64,000 bases of DNA from Lamellibrachia columna (Eukaryota > Annelida > Polychaeta > Sabellida > Siboglinidae): positions 25,546,048-25,610,047 of the forward strand of contig OY759263.1 of NCBI GenBank assembly GCA_963662155.1, written 5' to 3'. The notes beneath the pieces were generated by a model. The model was not told where the DNA came from and made no database searches. It was given only the letters and a program-made list of their open reading frames with translations. Of this stretch, positions 14,520 to 25,777 are shown in pieces. The position numbers were made by a program, and so were the translations under genes. Numbering within the stretch: the first letter of the stretch is position 1; each line of letters begins with the position of its first letter.

Positions 14520-15831
14520 TGAAATACTTAAAAGGGTAATTGTTGTTAATCTGAGAAATTCTTAAAATGGGAATTTTATACACAAATTAAACCCCGATTA
14601 CATTTATTTCTGAGAAAAAAAATTGCTTATCAAAATGCTTGGCCCCGTTTTCAATCATGATACATTACAATTAGTAAGTATTGTTCCTTTCGTTCTTTTT
14701 GTTGTGAATGCTAATGTAAATCAAGCAATTAGTACATTATTGAATAAACTGATTGTGCGCAGTGGATAAACCATCCACTGCGCGCAAACAGTAGACAACG
14801 AATGGGAGGCAATTTTGTTGCTATTTAAGCACTTTCGGCACTCGTTTACTGCTGCGTGCTGATGAATGACATGCATTGATTGCACGAAATGTGCTTTCTG
14901 CAATTCGATGTACTATTTAAATGTATCCGAATAATTGTCTTAATGGTCGTAAATTCTAGCAATATATTGATGTTTTATGGTGTGCATTTTAATTGTCGGC
15001 ATAGGCGAGAGCGGGAATTTGTCCTAGCTGCGACATGGCTTGCGCGCTTTATCAATCACACGATTAACTCATAAAATAATATCTTTGCCAAGTTTCATAT
15101 AATTTATATAAAAAAAATATTATATATATTATATAAATATTATCATAGTATCAGGGATTTTAAACAAGTTTTAATTGTACGCAAATTAATATTGTACGTG
15201 CGAGCTGTACAAAAAAGGGTGCGTGGCGGTCACGTGTCATGGCTCTTGCTTAGTTCAGCTTCACACTGTTTAGATGCCACAGTTCTTCCTCGATGCGGAA
15301 CAAAATATACTCATGTATTTCTAATGTCGTATATATAAATTGGAATTTCAGTTTGAGGTGTTAAATAAAAAAAAAAACATATATTCCGTTTATTCTGTCC
15401 GTTTTCTGCGATCACGGAATTTCCGTTCGAAAAGGGTAAATTCCGTTTCAAACCATCGATTCCGTGAATTCCGTCCGTTTTGTGCGTTCGCTGAAAATCG
15501 GTTTCCCTAAAATTTATTTTTTCGATTGTAATATCATACGCGCTTTAAAAGGAAGGAGCCTATATATTCGTGAAGTAAAGATAAAGCTTACCCGAGCGTG
15601 ATCGGACTCCGTCTGACTTTTCAAATGCTTATTTTAAATTAACAAACTGATATGTATATGTTATACGTGGTACAGCGTTCATTCAAGTTTGTGTGTCTTG
15701 ATGTTGTGTATTTTAGTCCTTTTACTGCATTAACATTAAAATAACGAATACAGAGTTGATCTTGTCATAATGTGTTCTTTGATATGTTCACAATGAACGA
15801 GCGCGGTTTTATGACATTGTTTATGCTGCAG
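14520..15831 (+). repeat. Conserved D-E intron segment of FReD gene 1
   Basis: This segment is closely similar over about 1.3 kb to 30790-31938, 38640-40020, 52380-53737 and, inverted, to 3780-6060. It includes a shortened palindrome at 14755-14786 (TGCGCAGTGGAT mirrored by ATCCACTGCGCGCA), an ATGGCTTGCGCGC segment and the TTCCGT-rich block. It ends in TTTATGCTGCAG at the exon E acceptor. The similarity of non-coding sequence points to fairly recent duplication. Confidence 0.85.
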
Positions 15832-16076
15832 GAGATTCACTCACATATCATGCTGGCCGGGCGTTCAGCACGAAGGAGCGTGACAATGACTTGTCCGATA
15901 AGTTCTGTGCACAAAGGTACAAGGGAGCCTGGTGGTACAACGACTGTCTTCATTCCAACTTGAATGGCCAGTACCTTGATGGCGCACACACTACATTCGC
16001 CAGTGGCGTCAATTGGCACCAATGGCTTGGACTCGCGTACTCGCTCAAGAAAGTCGAGATGAAATTGAGACCGTAG
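15832..16076 (+). CDS. FReD gene 1 exon E (terminal)
   Basis: This 245-nt last exon has acceptor CTGCAG and starts in phase 1 ([13 protein letters not shown]). It contains STKERDNDL (calcium-binding loop), [27 protein letters not shown]-like VNWHQW and the terminal [11 protein letters not shown] with a TAG stop. The two cysteines that form the loop disulphide and the residues of the acetyl-group pocket known from ficolins and tachylectin are in place. The exon is intact. The rest of gene 1 is damaged (frameshifted A, deleted D), so this exon is probably relic or reusable material. Confidence 0.85.
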
Positions 16077-16186
16077 CAGAAGTCAGTTCTGACTATCGAA
16101 ATACCGCCGAATGAAGAATCACAACGTTGTCGTGCATATTCTGTTCACTTATTTCTTGCCGTATGGTGTAATCTGACAGTCATTTA

Positions 16187-16192
16187 AATAAA
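16187..16192 (+). terminator. Poly(A) signal AATAAA after exon E
   Basis: AATAAA lies about 110 bases after the stop. It is in the same relative position as AATAAA at 32286 and 54078 in the other exon-E copies. Confidence 0.6.
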
Positions 16193-16513
16193 ACGGTCCA
16201 AAATAATACATACCGTTAGTGAAAAATTAAAAGTTATAAAAATAATGCAGTTGAAACAAAATAAATGTGTTTTGTGAGACACACACAAATTTGGTGCATT
16301 TTCATATCTCCCATTTAGCAAAAATGCCCATTTCCTCGCTTAGAAAATAAAATGCTCATATGTGACATCCTCATTTCATGGCCATGCATATTATGCATTT
16401 TACTTATATTTTTTCTTCTTCCGGGTACGATTCAACCCTCTCTTCAAGGCTTATAGACTATTTAGTCAAGGAAGCAGCAGTCTGTTTTATGCCGCCTCAA
16501 GTTATTCATGTTA

Positions 16514-16836
16514 CATGGGTCAATCCATCCACCTTGAATCGGGCTCCGACCTCTTAATTTTACGCTGTTTTTTATATTATTTTGTGGTATGTCTTTGTAA
16601 TTGACATTATTCGTGCTTGTCATGGGTCAATCCATCCACCTTGAATCGGGCTCCGACCTCTTAATTTTACGCTGTTTTGTTATATTATTTTGTGGTATGT
16701 CTTTGTAATTGACATTATTCGTGCTTGTCATGGGTCAATCCATCCACCTTGAATCGGGCTCCGACCTCTTAATTTTACGCTGTTTTGTTATATTATTTTG
16801 TGGTATGTCTTTGTAATTGACATTATTCGTGCTTGT
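16514..16836. repeat. Tandem repeat, 107-108-bp unit, three copies
   Basis: Each unit begins CATGGGTCAATCCATCC and contains GGGCTCCGACCTCTTAA. Copies start at 16514, 16621 and 16729 and are almost identical. The array lies in the 3' flank of FReD gene 1. Confidence 0.95.
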
Positions 16837-16869
16837 CATTGTACGCGTTATTTGTTTTACTATTATCAA

Positions 16870-17300
16870 ACGTAGTAGAATAAACGGTAAGGTATTGGGC
16901 TGCCTCCATTGTCAATATCATGCGTCTCCATCTTCGTCTTTGAGAACCCAACACAAAGTATTTACCGGTCCCTCATTTGCCAAATGATTGTCTACGTCTG
17001 GCTCACTTCGGCCCGTCGCACTGTGAATACACACATCCGTGCACCACCAAATCAGTCTGGTTTTCTCCCGCTTCTCCGTTCAAGAAACCGCTTATATCAC
17101 CTAACTCCGTCACATGACATCAATACTTCACTAGCTTTATTCCGATCATTCAACTGGCCGTCTCAAAGGGGTCTCAGCATCCTTCTTATATCCTCCTCCT
17201 GTCACCAGTTGCATCATTGTTTCTCATTAACTACGCACCAATACTTGTGTAAGAAACTCTATTATATAATAGCGCAGAGTATATACCTGCCGGTGTTATG
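16870..17300. repeat. Dispersed repeat shared with 33996-34480
   Basis: Strong similarity to 33996-34480 over several hundred bases (shared CTCACTTCGGCCCGTCGCAC and CACCACCAAATCAGTCTGG). Type unknown. The open frame across it is not preserved in the other copy. Confidence 0.7.
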
Positions 17301-17454
17301 CTAGCTGCAATAATGGTAGACAGGAGAACTGTGCAACACTTAATTGACAGCGCACCATTGACCGACATAACTGCACTACATAGTCGCATATTACACAAAA
17401 TCGGTCAAACGTGGCCAGTGATTTCTCAAACCCTAAATGACAATGACGTGGACA

Positions 17455-18080
17455 GGTCGCTCAAGAAAGTCGAGATGAAACTGAGACCGTAGCAGAAGTC
17501 AGTTCTGACTATCGAAATACCGCCGAATGAAGAATCACAATGTTGTCGTATATATTGTTTTTACGTATTTCTTGCTGAATGGTGTAATCTTTTAAATAAA
17601 AGGTTCAAAATAAAACATACCGTTAGTGACAATTAAATAAGTTATCAAGATAATACAGTTGAAACAGGACAATAGTGTTTGTTTCAGATATCTTCCTGTT
17701 AACAAAACTGTTTGTGGGTGACACACTCGTCTTTTGTGTATTTCAAAGCCCTGCGTGTTATGCATTGTACTTATATTTAGTCAAGTAAACAGCAGCCTGT
17801 TTTATGCCGCCTGAAGTTATTCATGTTACATGGGTGAACTCATCAATGCGGAACACTTTAAACTACTGCACTGTAACAAAAATGTCTGATCATACTACCT
17901 TTGATGGTACATGTTTGCATGACCTTTGTGCTTACTGTGTGAATGTTGGTCAGGATAAATTATTCATATAGAAAAAACAGCGGATGTTTTTGTAATCATA
18001 CATGACCAGTGCAGGATTAACCATTGTACAATTGGTGCACTCTTGCCTGGCCTCGCATAAAGAAGGGCACACAAAAATCA
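17455..18080 (+). pseudogene. 3' scrap of FReD exon E with its downstream flank
   Basis: Only the last 12 codons (about [12 protein letters not shown] plus TAG, to 17492) of exon E remain. They are followed by the usual 3' flank, including CCATTGTACAATTGG and a GTGCACTCTTGCCTGG segment. The upstream part of the exon is replaced by unrelated sequence, marking a recombination breakpoint at about 17455. Confidence 0.8.
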
Positions 18081-18327
18081 TCACAATAATCCATCAGTTT
18101 AACCGCTTTGAGGATTTCGTTCGATTACCTTCACTTCTCAGCTTTTCCTGCCACCTTTTGCTTCTCCTACCACCTGCTGCGACGGTTCATCGATCTGAAC
18201 CCAAATTCGCTTTTACTGAAAGAAAGGAAGCAATGGTCTTCAATCCCTTGGACTGACACCTCTATATCGCTCAGATGAGACAGAAAGATATTTCCTTGGT
18301 AAGCCGGATGGACTGGCATTCCTCTCA

Positions 18328-18870
18328 GTGGTCGACATTCCTGAGGGCATGATACACCTTAGGTCCAACATTCCTGAGGGCATGATACACCTTCGGTCTA
18401 GCATTCCTGAGGGCATGAGACACCTTCGGTCTAGCACTCCTGAGGGCATGATACAACTTCGGTCCAACATTCCTGAGGAACTGGAGCAACTCATCAAGTA
18501 CTTCTACCAGACCTATGTCTCTGGATCCTTCCGACGTGTACAGCTATCACCAGCCGCCGATGGTACTGTTCAGCCCATCCGCATGCGTCGCATCTTTCCT
18601 GTGTACATCCCTACTATATGGCACGTCCATGATATGACTGTTAGTGGTGGTTCCCGCACAAACAACATGTGTGAAGCCTGGAACAGAAGTTTCAGCGCCC
18701 TCGTTGGCCATGCCCACCCTACGATATGGACACTTGTTGAATCCCTATGTAAGGACTTTTCTTCTGTGCAGGGAACCAAGCGCTTCAACCAGCTAGGTCA
18801 ACCATCAAGGGTCCATGCGCCTCAACCAATTAGGTTAACAACCAAGGAACAGTGCGCCTCAAACAGCTAG
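18328..18870 (+). pseudogene. MULE-type transposase C-terminal fragment with internal 33-bp repeats
   Basis: A 180-residue open frame. Residues 1-50 are four to five copies of an 11-residue unit, IPEGMIHLRSS and variants, encoded by a 33-bp tandem repeat. They continue into LEQLIKYFYQTYVSGSFRR. Residues about 90-155 contain IPTIWHVHDMTVSGGSRTNN, CEAWNRSFSALVG and HPTIWTLVESLCKD. This matches the conserved C-terminal region (RTNNxxEAWHRxFxxLVGxxHPSIW) of Mutator-like transposases found with FLYWCH domains in animals. No DDE catalytic core is present, so the piece cannot be an active transposase. The in-frame repeat expansion is unusual. Confidence 0.65.
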
Positions 18871-19570
18871 GTCAACCACCAAGGAACCATGCGCATCATC
18901 AAGCTAGGTCAACAACCAAGGAACCATGCGCATCATCCAGCTAGGTCAACAACCATGGAACAATGCGCATCATCCAGCTAGGTCAACAACCAAGCAACCA
19001 TGCGCATCATCCAGCTAGGTCAACAACCAAGGAACCATGCGCATCATCCAGCTAGGTCAACCACAAAAGAACCATGGGCATCAACCAGCTAGGTCAACCA
19101 CCAAGGAACCATGCGCATCATCCTGCTAGGTCAACCACGAAGGAACCATGGGCATCAACCAGCTAGGTCAACCACCAAGGAACCATGCGCATCATCCAGC
19201 TAGGTCAACCACGAAGGAACCATGCGTATCAACCAGCTAGGTCAACCACGAAAGAACCATGGGCATCAACCAGCTAGGTCAACCACCAAGAAACCATGCG
19301 CATCATCCAGCTAGGTCAACCACCAAGGAACCATGCGCATCATCCAGCTAGGTCAACCACCAAGGAACCATGCGCATCATCCAGTTAGATCAACCACCAA
19401 TGAACCATGCGTAACATCCAGCTAAGTCAACCACGAAGGAACCATGCGTATCAACCAGCTAGGTCAACCACGAAAGAACCATTGGCATCAACCAGCTAGG
19501 TCAACCACCATGGAACCATGCGCATCATCCGGCTACGTCAACAACCAAGGAACCATGCGCATTATCCAGA
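18780..19570. repeat. 37-bp minisatellite, about 20 copies
   Basis: The unit AACCATGCGCATCATCCAGC followed by TAGGTCAACCACCAAGG is repeated about 20 times. Variants differ in ATGCGC/ATGGGC, CATC/TATC and ACCACC/ACAACC. It begins inside the end of the MULE open frame. Confidence 0.95.
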
Positions 19571-19689
19571 AAAAGTGGTAGATGTCAGGGGGGTGGGCAA
19601 ATAACCTAGGAGGCAAATGTCCGGGGGGAGTCAAGTGTCTTAGGGGCAAATGTCCAAGGAGGGGGCAAGTGACCGCAACCCGTAGCCAG

Positions 19690-20110
19690 GTGGCCGGGCT
19701 CGGTTCATGACGCCAGAATAGTCAGGGAATCACCACTGTTTGACGCGTTTGAGTCACACCAGAAGCCACTGACAGGGTGTTTCTTGGCGACATTGGCTAC
19801 ATGCTTCGAGACTGGCTGCTCACACCGATACTGAATCCATGGGATTGCCAAGAAGGAGCATACACAGACGTCCACTGCTTCACGCGAAGCATTGTCGAAC
19901 GAGGCAGTTGTGTGTTAAAACGTCGACGGCATTGCCTGCACGGTGAGATCTGCCTCACTCTAACAAAGGCATGCAAAGTTATATGTTATATGCGTGTGTG
20001 ATGCTGCACAGCCGTACAACATAACTCGGACTGCCACCACCTCCAGGGAATGACACCGACCTTCAGCCAGACGACAACCCCCTACCAACGTACATGGTCA
20101 ATGCCCCCCG
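19690..20110 (+). pseudogene. PIF/Harbinger (HARBI1-like) transposase fragment
   Basis: The frame from 19777 reads FLGDIGYMLRDWLLTPILNP, then CFTRSIVERGSCVLKRR and CLHGEICLTLTKACKVI. This is the conserved C-terminal half of PIF/Harbinger DDE transposases (GDxGYPLRxWLLTPxxNP, and RxxVERxFGxLKRRF with the catalytic acidic residue). Immediately upstream, in another frame, HDARIVRESPLFDAFE continues the domain, so at least one frameshift separates them. Sequence to 20110 matches the C-terminal scrap at 54605-54779. A broken relic. Confidence 0.8.
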
Positions 20111-20530
<420 letters not shown>

Positions 20531-22424
20531 GCGGATCCAGAAGGGGGTTCAGGGGGCCCGGACCCCCCTTTTTTGAGTACCAAAAATCCATTGCAATTGC
20601 ATGTCAACGGGGGACAAAGGCATTGCCAAGAAACAACACAAGGTCAAAATTGTTGCTTTCTACGTACACTCTAAAAACAGATTGGTTGAGAAAACGACCA
20701 ATCTAATTGGTTGGCCCAATATTGGTTATATATTGGTTGTTTTAACCAATATATTGGTCAACTAGTGACCAATACGTTGGTTGTCCTGTAACCAATCACA
20801 TTGGTTACGCCTACAACCAATTGTTTTATGCATTATTGTTGCCTTATGCCGTGCTTATTGTGCAGTACAGCAACTTCAGACGATGTATTAGTACATTAGA
20901 TTAGTAATATAATTGTTTGGCCCAATATCGGTTGGCTTAACCAATATATTGGTCAACTAGTGACCATTATTTTGGTTGTCCGGTAACCAATCACATTGGT
21001 TACGCCTACAACCAATCTTTGTTTATTATTGTTGCCTGATGTCTTCCTTATTGTGCAGTACAGCAACTTAAACCGCTGTATTAGTACTTTGTGAATCCCA
21101 TAATAAAACAACTAAACAATCCAAGAAGTTTCAGTTAAATACTAGGTGACTACATTTGCTGAGTGGCAGTGGTCAAGTGAGATGCAGGCAACTTCCTTTT
21201 CACAGCATGACTATGAACTGACGAGGCCACCGCGTAGACACTTGGTAAGTGTCAAATAGTTTCTTAACCAAAAGTTTGTTTATATTGTATAATTTTGGCA
21301 TGATATGGTATATAAAGGAATATGGTATTATTTGATGTAACTTTAATGTAATGTATTAGTATATATTCATACATATGACTAGTTTTATTCTCAGGGGTGT
21401 GACCTTGTATGTGTTTAGTGATGGAGACGGGCCAAGCCCGCACGTATCAGTTTTCATATAGAGCTGGAAGCAGTACTAGGAGTTCTTGATGAAATATACC
21501 AGATCTTGGTTTATCATCATAAGGAGTTAGTAACTCTCTGTTAGCCAGTGTACATCTTGCTCTGTGTTAACTGTAAAATGCGGAGTTGTAAGTAGTTAGT
21601 AAAGTTAGTTAGCAAAGCTTTAATGGAATGTTTGAAACTGATATATCCTGTGTTTGACTGTGGAATGCAGAAATGACAAATTACCCAGTGACCAGCTCAA
21701 GCCAGCGGGGTGGTTCATAGCAACAGCCATACTCCACTAGATTGCAGACAACAGTCAGTGTTAATGACTTTCAATGATAGTCTACATGTACCAGCCAGCA
21801 AGATTTAACAAACTCAAATTGCTTCTTGTAGCTGTTTATTAGCTGTTACATACTATGTCATACATTCTTAGTAAAGTAAACGCGTGTAGTGAACTACATA
21901 AATACAATGGTATTGAGTCACTGTGGACTTGTGCAGCTGTGTTGCTATTTTCTATATAACGGGTAGTTTGAGTATTTAGACCTACTTGATGTCAACCAAT
22001 TAGTACATTATATTGATTAATATATTTGGTAATATTTTTGTAGTTTCACCAGTCATCACTGATGGACAATTATGTGGAAGACAAGATGGCCGATTGGGGA
22101 ATGCATCACATGATTGAGACATTCAGGGGTAAGTTTAAGTATTAACTTTTTTGTTCAAATCCACTGTTCTATAGTCACCAGTCTGGCTATTTGACACTTC
22201 TCACTGGAGTACACATGGCATGTCTATCTTCGCAGCATATGCCACATCCGTAATCAAAAACATTACTAACTTAGTAATTATAAATGAATATATAAATAAA
22301 TGTACACATAATGTACTGGAATGTCGTCATGCTTCAGCGTATTATACTCCGTGTTCCTTGCTTATTCCAGAGTGGGACATACCTTGCTGCCTACCTAAGA
22401 AAGAGATGAGAGGAGAAGTGAGGT

Positions 22425-22697
22425 ATGACTCGGCAACCTCAAATCCTCGCTCTTTGTGACACTATCTTGGCGGCCAAGGAGTTAATCCTCCTCTGTGAGG
22501 ATGTGCTCTATGAGGTGGACTTTTTGGTGAAGGCAGTCGACATCTGCTTCAAGGTCTTCTTTATATTCAACGCAGAGTACCCCGCTGAGGCAGCAGACGT
22601 GTGGACATTCGTACAGAAGGGGCTTTTCAACATCACCACGCCATATGACGTGGTCACACCAAGAGAGATGGAACTTCTCGGCCACATTAAATGTTAG
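22425..22697 (+). CDS. Hypothetical protein, last exon inside the TIR element
   Basis: A 90-residue open frame (MTRQPQILALCDTIL, ILLCEDVLYEVDFLVKAVD, FKVFFIFNAEYPAEAADVW, GLFNITTPYDVVTPREMELL). I do not recognise the family with confidence, though the composition looks like real protein: mixed hydrophobic and acidic, no low complexity. Two upstream segments with good splice signals could belong to the same gene: about 21195-21243 (TTTTCACAG, then HDYELTRPPRRHL, then GTAAGT) and about 22043-22131 (TTTGTAG, then FHQSSLMDNYVEDKMADWGM, then GTAAGT). A further acceptor lies near 22370 (TATTCCAG). It may be a transposon-encoded accessory protein or a captured host segment. Confidence 0.4.
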   Translation: MTRQPQILALCDTILAAKELILLCEDVLYEVDFLVKAVDICFKVFFIFNAEYPAEAADVWTFVQKGLFNITTPYDVVTPREMELLGHIKC

Positions 22698-23124
22698 GAC
22701 TAGAAATACGAAGCTGACATTGTTTTGTTTTTTGTTGTCATCAAGCTGCCCGTCTGCTCTATGTGCATTGGACTTGGTTAGTTAGTAATTGAAACAGACA
22801 ACGAATAGAGTCATGCACTGCATGCCAGTTATTTGCCCTTACAAATGTGTACTCGTAATGTGTACTTTTGTGTGTACTAGAAAACTGAAATCAAGATCAC
22901 AGTGTGACGTCTCTTGAATTATTTCATGTAACACAATTAACAATTTACATTGTGCATATGTCACACGACACATTTTTATACTTTCATGACCTTGAGGGTT
23001 ACTAGTACATTGACTAGACGTGCCAGTTTGAGCTATTCTATCATTTGCCTTTGTTTGCATTGATTTTTTATTGGCTTTAGTTCTATATCGTTCACCCGTA
23101 GTTTATAATGTATTGTATTTTATG

Positions 23125-24116
23125 TTAAAACCTTTAGAAACCGGTCGCGCGATATATCGCGCGACGGCATAGGGGTGGTCATATATGGTATGTTGCGGTA
23201 ATTTCATTGCTCTGGTAGAGGGGTGTAGGGGATTGATCAATAGAGCAATAGCCTAGGCATTCCCTGTAGTAATGGCGTCGCAAATTTTTGGATATTAGTG
23301 TTGTTATAGCGTTTTGAAGATTGTTTGCTTGCTTGCTTGATCGCAGATCCACACGAGGTGCTTCGAATTATTGATGATATGGAAGATAGTGAATTATCGA
23401 ATGAAGATGGCAGCGAGACTGACGAAGAAGCCGAAATATCGCTCGCTGTGACGCCTGTTCATTCGGACAGTGAGACTGAAACGATTGATTCGATCGATCC
23501 AATCCCGAGTGGAAGTGGAGTGGTTTCGACAGTTGTAGCTGCTGCTACCAGTGGTAATCTTCATCCTGAAAGCAGCAGTGACACTGACAGCTACAGTGAA
23601 CAACAGCAAGGTGTGGCTAGACTGACTAGGTCTAAGGCCAGGGCAACGGCAACGACAGGCAGGCCCAGGCGAGGTAGGGCTACCGCTTCAAAGTCAAGAC
23701 GTGGACGTGACCGGTCCCCTATTCACAGAGGGCGTGGTCGTGGACATGGCAGGCCTGTGGCTAGGCCTACAGTTCGTACTTTGTATAGAACAGGAAACAA
23801 TGAAGATATGTTTGTAGTTTTTAGTGCAGTTTCTGAATATGTAAACAGTTTTCATATGTGAGTAGTACTTTTTTTGTTATTGTCTAATAAATGTGATGAT
23901 GTGTCGCCAGCGATAATGATTGTCAGCCATTTTGAATAAAGTGTGATGTCTGACAACTTATAAACACAAATATTTCATTGTGACTGAATTCTTGAGGATA
24001 TTACCTTTCCAAAAATGTATACATGTGTATTGAAATTCTTTATAGTAATGAAATGACATGCGTTTAAAGAATAGCATAGCAATTTCTTTAAAAAAATCCG
24101 GGTCTCTAAAGGTTAA
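23125..24116. mobile_element. Nested piggyBac-like element
   Basis: The left end reads TTAAAACCTTTAGAAACCGG and the right end CCGGGTCTCTAAAGGTTAA. These are near-mirror termini (CCTTTAGAAACCGG against CCTTTAGAGACCCGG) next to TTAA, the piggyBac target. A GCGCGATATATCGCGC palindrome sits just inside the left end. The interior holds one acidic then Arg-rich open frame and no DDD transposase core. It lies wholly inside the 20667-24590 transposon. Confidence 0.6.
23379..23861 (+). CDS. Acidic/Arg-rich protein, probable piggyBac N-terminal remnant
   Basis: From the ATG at 23379 the frame encodes about 160 residues. An acidic start (MEDSELSNEDGSETDEEAE) leads to a Ser-rich middle, then a basic Gly-Arg region (RPRRGRATASKSRRGRDRS, GRGRGHGRP), then a short hydrophobic tail to a TGA. 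The frame is open further upstream to 23325 but has no ATG there; GATCGCAG at 23339-23346 could be an acceptor. Acidic N-termini followed by basic linkers are typical of piggyBac transposases ahead of the catalytic domain, which is missing here. The assignment rests mainly on the TTAA-flanked termini around it. It could alternatively be an unrelated disordered, RNA-binding-like protein. Confidence 0.45.
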   Translation: MEDSELSNEDGSETDEEAEISLAVTPVHSDSETETIDSIDPIPSGSGVVSTVVAAATSGNLHPESSSDTDSYSEQQQGVARLTRSKARATATTGRPRRGRATASKSRRGRDRSPIHRGRGRGHGRPVARPTVRTLYRTGNNEDMFVVFSAVSEYVNSFHM

Positions 24117-24601
24117 ATGATTTAATGTCTCAGTACAATGCCGTCATATTACATGTTTTGCACCGACTTGCACTGACAACTTTGTGGAAAAAACTGACAT
24201 GATGTTCCTGAAATTAAATGCATGCAGTGATAGTAGAATGAACTCTAGCTTGTTGTCTATTGCATTGCCTAAATGGTGTATTGTATTAATTCTACATAAT
24301 TGGTCCTATTCTAGACAACCAATCAATTGGTCATATTCCAACCAATATAATTGGTCCTAGCCTAACCAATTTACATTGGTTGCTACATGACCTAGATATA
24401 TTAACCAATAACTTGGTTAAATTGACCAACATATGTTGGTTACTATTCTAACCAATATGGATTGGTTAAAAAGTTAACCATAAAAAATTGGTTGTCTTAA
24501 CCAAGAGATTGGTTGGACACATATCTACCAACCACATTGGTTGAATTTGACCAATATCCTGGTCATTTTAACCAATCTGTTTTTAGAGTGTAGTAGCAGG
24601 C

Positions 24602-24762
24602 CGACGTTTTCAGACACTGTTGTAGCACAGGCGATATTATACATGGCGTCCAGCGTATCCCCAAAGTTATTCTTAGCATTAACGTCTCCCCGCGAAAAAA
24701 AAATAGTGATTATTAGCATTAACGGTGAAGTTGTTCACAAATTTACTGCACGTGTACACGCT

Positions 24763-24798
<36 letters not shown>

Positions 24799-25777
24799 TA
24801 CACGCACACGCGCGCCCACCTCATGTTAGACAATGTCTCCCCGTGAAAGAAAAAGTACCTGGCTGCAATGAATAAGCCCTCTTTCTCATTGCAGCCAGGT
24901 ATTCCGGTTTGATGCGGTTGTAGTCCAAGGAATGGCCAGAATGTTGGGACGTCATTTACACATTGTGACCAGCCAGGAGCAGAGCACGAAACAAGGCTAC
25001 TCGGTCAACACAATCACAGCCAATTCTAACTTTTCTAACTCTTCGGACATGTTGGAGAGCAGCATCTCATTAGTCTTGGTAATAATGATGGTGTGTTATG
25101 AGTTATTAGTGTAAGAACATACTATCATGAAAAATATTAAAAAAAAATAATTTTCACTTGATTTTGTATCTATGTTGTAAATGTTTAACAAAATTACACA
25201 CACAACACCCGTGCACCCGCGCACACGCTCGCACACACACACACTCACACACACACACACACACACACAAAACACCCGTGCACCCGTGCACCCGTGCACC
25301 CGTGCACCCGTGCACCCGCGCACACGCTCGCGCGCGCACACACACACACGCGCACGCGCGCACACGCGGACACACACAGTTGAACAACAGTTATTAAAAC
25401 ACAGCTGATATAAACATAGTTTCTAGTATCTAGTTCTATTAACTGACTACTGTCTGTATAATTATATGGTGGTTAGAATGTTATGGCCTTTTGATGTCTC
25501 ATTCAACTAGTTAGCCTTTTCAGAACTTTATCGCCAAGCACCAGATGTACCGTGTCCGGTTTGCGTCTTAAATTCAGAACTATGGCATGAAAGGCGGATG
25601 TGCTAATCACTACATTTACATCTTGGGGTTTTGTAATATAAGTACACAACGTCAATTAGTTATGTCATTCTGATCCTCTTTCTATGGTGTGTGTATCTCT
25701 ATGACGCATTTTCATTTACGTGGCGCAAAGGTCTCAGGAAGCGTTTTAATCTACCAGTTTGCACACATTGTTATTAT
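24602..25777. other. Non-coding with (ACGC)n and (CA)n/GTGCACCC repeats
   Basis: (ACGC)n lies at about 24758-24800. A compound (CA)n tract at 25198-25378 contains six copies of an 8-bp GTGCACCC unit at about 25268-25318. Nothing else is recognised between the transposon and FReD gene 2. Confidence 0.6.
24856..24901. repeat. Perfect 16-bp inverted repeat
   Basis: TACCTGGCTGCAATGA and TCATTGCAGCCAGGTA flank a 14-base loop. It lies just outside the right end of the TIR element. It could be a solo foldback or the remnant of another transposon. Confidence 0.85.

Larger units (their letters stand above)
20667..24590. mobile_element. DNA transposon with TIRs and ATTGGTT/AACCAAT subterminal repeats
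   Basis: Terminal inverted repeats CACTCTAAAAACAGATTGGTT (left, from 20667) and its exact complement (right, ending 24590) define a 3.92-kb element flanked by TA on both sides. Dense ATTGGTT and AACCAAT motifs in both orientations fill about 350 bases inside each end (20680-21030 and 24298-24575). Short CACT-type termini plus subterminal motif arrays recall CACTA/EnSpm elements, but a TA duplication is not the usual 3 bp, so the superfamily is open. The interior has splice-bounded open segments and a nested piggyBac-like element. No DDE domain was recognised, so it is probably non-autonomous. Confidence 0.85.

Noticed and set aside
17298..17492. 64-residue frame ending in [11 protein letters not shown]
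   Set aside because: Only the last 12 codons are FReD exon E; the upstream part is unrelated sequence joined by recombination, with no acceptor before it.
18780..19570. Possible CRISPR-like array (regular 37-bp period)
   Set aside because: The units are contiguous with no unique spacers, and the context is a eukaryotic genome; it is a minisatellite.
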